27,968 nt of DNA, taken from contig JAEWEW010000138.1 in NCBI GenBank assembly GCA_023389175.1, forward strand, positions 1-27,968, written 5' to 3'. Numbering within the stretch: the stretch's first letter is position 1; the number at the start of each line of letters is the position of its first letter. Below the pieces are notes generated by a model, which had not been told where the DNA came from, searched no databases, and saw only the letters and a list, made by a program, of their open reading frames with translations. This stretch comes from Pseudomonadota bacterium (GTDB taxonomy: Bacteria; Pseudomonadota; Gammaproteobacteria; Burkholderiales; Burkholderiaceae_E). Made by a program: the position numbers and the translations under genes. This document shows, one piece after another, positions 26,737-27,968 of this stretch.

Positions 26737-27968
26737 ATGCTTCGAAGACTGACGCGGTTGCTGCTTGCCCTGGCATTGCTGCTCCTGGTGGTTGCCGGCG
26801 TCGGCTGGTCCCTGCTCGATCGCGACCTGCGCCGGCTGGCGTTGAACCTGCCGACCAACACCGACGTGCTGTTCTGGCGCCAGGCACAGCGCGACGCGGC
26901 ATTTCGCGCGCTGGACCGGTTGCCGTTCCTCGCCCGGACCCGCACGATCGCGAACGGCCCGGCGGTCCATCCGCTGCCGCCCGGCGAGCCGATCCGCTTG
27001 CCGGTGGATGTCGATGCCTACATGGCATCCCAGCGCACCGCCGCGCTGCTGGTGGTGCACGACGGCAAGGTCCGACTCGAACGCTACGGCCTGGAGTTCG
27101 ACGCGAGCGGACGCTGGACCAGCTTCTCGGTCGCGAAGTCGCTGACCTCGACCCTGGTCGGCGCCGCGATCAGGGATGGCCACATCCGCGACATCGACGA
27201 CAAGGTGGCCGCGTACATCCCGGCGCTTGCCGGCTCGGCCTACGAGGACGTCACCATCGCGCAGCTGCTCACGATGACCTCCGGCGTGCGCTGGAACGAG
27301 GACTACACCGACCGCGATTCCGACGTCGCCCGCTTCAACCGCCACCAGCCGGATCCCGGCGTCGACATCACCGTCAGCTACATGCGCCGGTTGCCGCGCG
27401 AGACGCCCGCGGGCTCGAAGTGGGTCTACAGCACCGGCGAGACCAACCTCATCGGCGTGCTGGTCAGCTCTGCCACCGGCCGGCGGCTCGGCGACTACCT
27501 CTCCGAGAAGATCTGGGCGCCGTTCGGCATGGAGCAGCCCGCGACCTGGGTGCTCGGCCCCACCGGCCACGAGATCAGCGGCTGCTGCCTGCAGGCAGCG
27601 ACGCGCGACTTCGCGCGCTTCGGTCTCTTCATGCTCGGTGGCGGAATGGCGGGCGGCCGGCAGGTCCTGCCCGATGGCTGGATCGCGAAGGCAACCACGC
27701 GCCAGGCCGACATCGGAATCGCCGGCCATGGCTATGGCTACCAGTGGTGGACCTACGACGATGGCAGCTACCTGGCGCGCGGCATCTTCGGACAGGCGCT
27801 CTTCATCGATCCGCGGCGCCGGCTGGTGATCGCCTCCAACGGCAACTGGCCGAAGGCGAGGGACGACGACGGCGCCGCCCGCGAGCGACTGGCCTTCCAT
27901 CGCGCCGTGCAGGCCGCGGTCGATGCCGAGGCGGCGCAGGCGGCCGGCGCGACGGCGCGTCCCGCAGC
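26737..27968 (+). CDS. Serine hydrolase of the beta-lactamase/NylB fold (3' end cut by window edge)
   Basis: The frame is open from the ATG at 26737 to the last base: about 410 residues with no stop, so the gene runs off the window. A GAGGGCAGG Shine-Dalgarno precedes the ATG. The N-terminus (RRLTRLLLALALLLLVVAG) is a signal anchor placing the enzyme in the periplasm or on the inner membrane. The catalytic fold is that of class C beta-lactamase relatives: SVAK with nucleophile Ser131 and Lys134, and a tyrosine motif YSTGETN (Tyr231) where YSN is commoner. LLTMTSGVRWNEDY and HGYGYQWW closely resemble the 6-aminohexanoate-dimer hydrolase (NylB) branch. Probable activity is hydrolysis of an ester or amide; the substrate is unknown, and beta-lactam hydrolysis is not implied. 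The visible C-terminus is an Ala-rich helix (AAVDAEAAQAAGA). Confidence 0.9.
   Translation, partial: MLRRLTRLLLALALLLLVVAGVGWSLLDRDLRRLALNLPTNTDVLFWRQAQRDAAFRALDRLPFLARTRTIANGPAVHPLPPGEPIRLPVDVDAYMASQRTAALLVVHDGKVRLERYGLEFDASGRWTSFSVAKSLTSTLVGAAIRDGHIRDIDDKVAAYIPALAGSAYEDVTIAQLLTMTSGVRWNEDYTDRDSDVARFNRHQPDPGVDITVSYMRRLPRETPAGSKWVYSTGETNLIGVLVSSATGRRLGDYLSEKIWAPFGMEQPATWVLGPTGHEISGCCLQAATRDFARFGLFMLGGGMAGGRQVLPDGWIAKATTRQADIGIAGHGYGYQWWTYDDGSYLARGIFGQALFIDPRRRLVIASNGNWPKARDDDGAARERLAFHRAVQAAVDAEAAQAAGATARPA

Noticed and set aside
26620..27900. Minus-strand frame of 426 codons opposite the serine hydrolase
   Set aside because: The plus strand gives SVAK, YST and GYGYQWW motifs with a signal anchor and Shine-Dalgarno, so this is a shadow.

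Overview
The window is chromosomal DNA from a high-GC proteobacterium. Three things point to a betaproteobacterium, probably Burkholderiales: a conserved housekeeping block (TPR lipoprotein, lolB, ispE, tRNA-Gln, prs, rplY, pth, ychF), a Bug-type (TctC) periplasmic binding protein with an IclR regulator, and third codon positions that are almost always G or C. This placement is an inference. No rRNA, phage, insertion sequence or CRISPR array was seen.

Layout. At 1-3978 on the minus strand lie mutM, a dynamin-like GTPase and mutY (cut by the left edge). The two DNA glycosylases that remove 8-oxoguanine and its A mispair thus flank a membrane-remodelling-type GTPase, and mutY overlaps the GTPase stop codon. 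At 4088-10045 on the plus strand is the housekeeping block: a TPR lipoprotein related by position and architecture to Pseudomonas LbcA, lolB, ispE (whose last codons lie inside the tRNA-Gln gene), prs, rplY and pth. Several strong hairpins lie around rplY. ychF, the usual next gene, is displaced to 14342.

Between pth and ychF sits an accessory cassette of about 4 kb (10103-14105) with visibly less GC-biased codons: an IclR-family regulator, a divergently transcribed 701-residue protein joining a calcineurin-like phosphoesterase to a TIM-barrel-like domain, and an orphan Bug binding protein. The 88-base divergent intergenic region holds a good sigma70-type promoter followed by two 8-base repeats exactly 20 bases apart and a TGTTC-N9-GAACA inverted repeat. 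This is the best candidate for an undescribed system here: a regulated uptake and hydrolysis module for an unknown substrate.

At 15423-17674 (minus strand) an isolated leuD overlaps a PYROXD2/CrtI-like FAD oxidoreductase, with no leuC or leuB in view. An OPT-family transporter (17749-19560) follows on the plus strand, convergent with a small gene (19557-19949, minus) that resembles FagA and has a Fur-box-like sequence upstream. A full-length Lhr-type helicase (20110-24627) comes next. Convergent to it are a DUF3750 membrane-anchored protein and a cation diffusion facilitator. A NylB-like serine hydrolase (26737 to the end) runs off the right edge.

The genome is tightly packed. Three convergent pairs overlap at their 3' ends, many same-strand genes overlap by 4-25 bases, and no gene-free stretch exceeds 300 bases.
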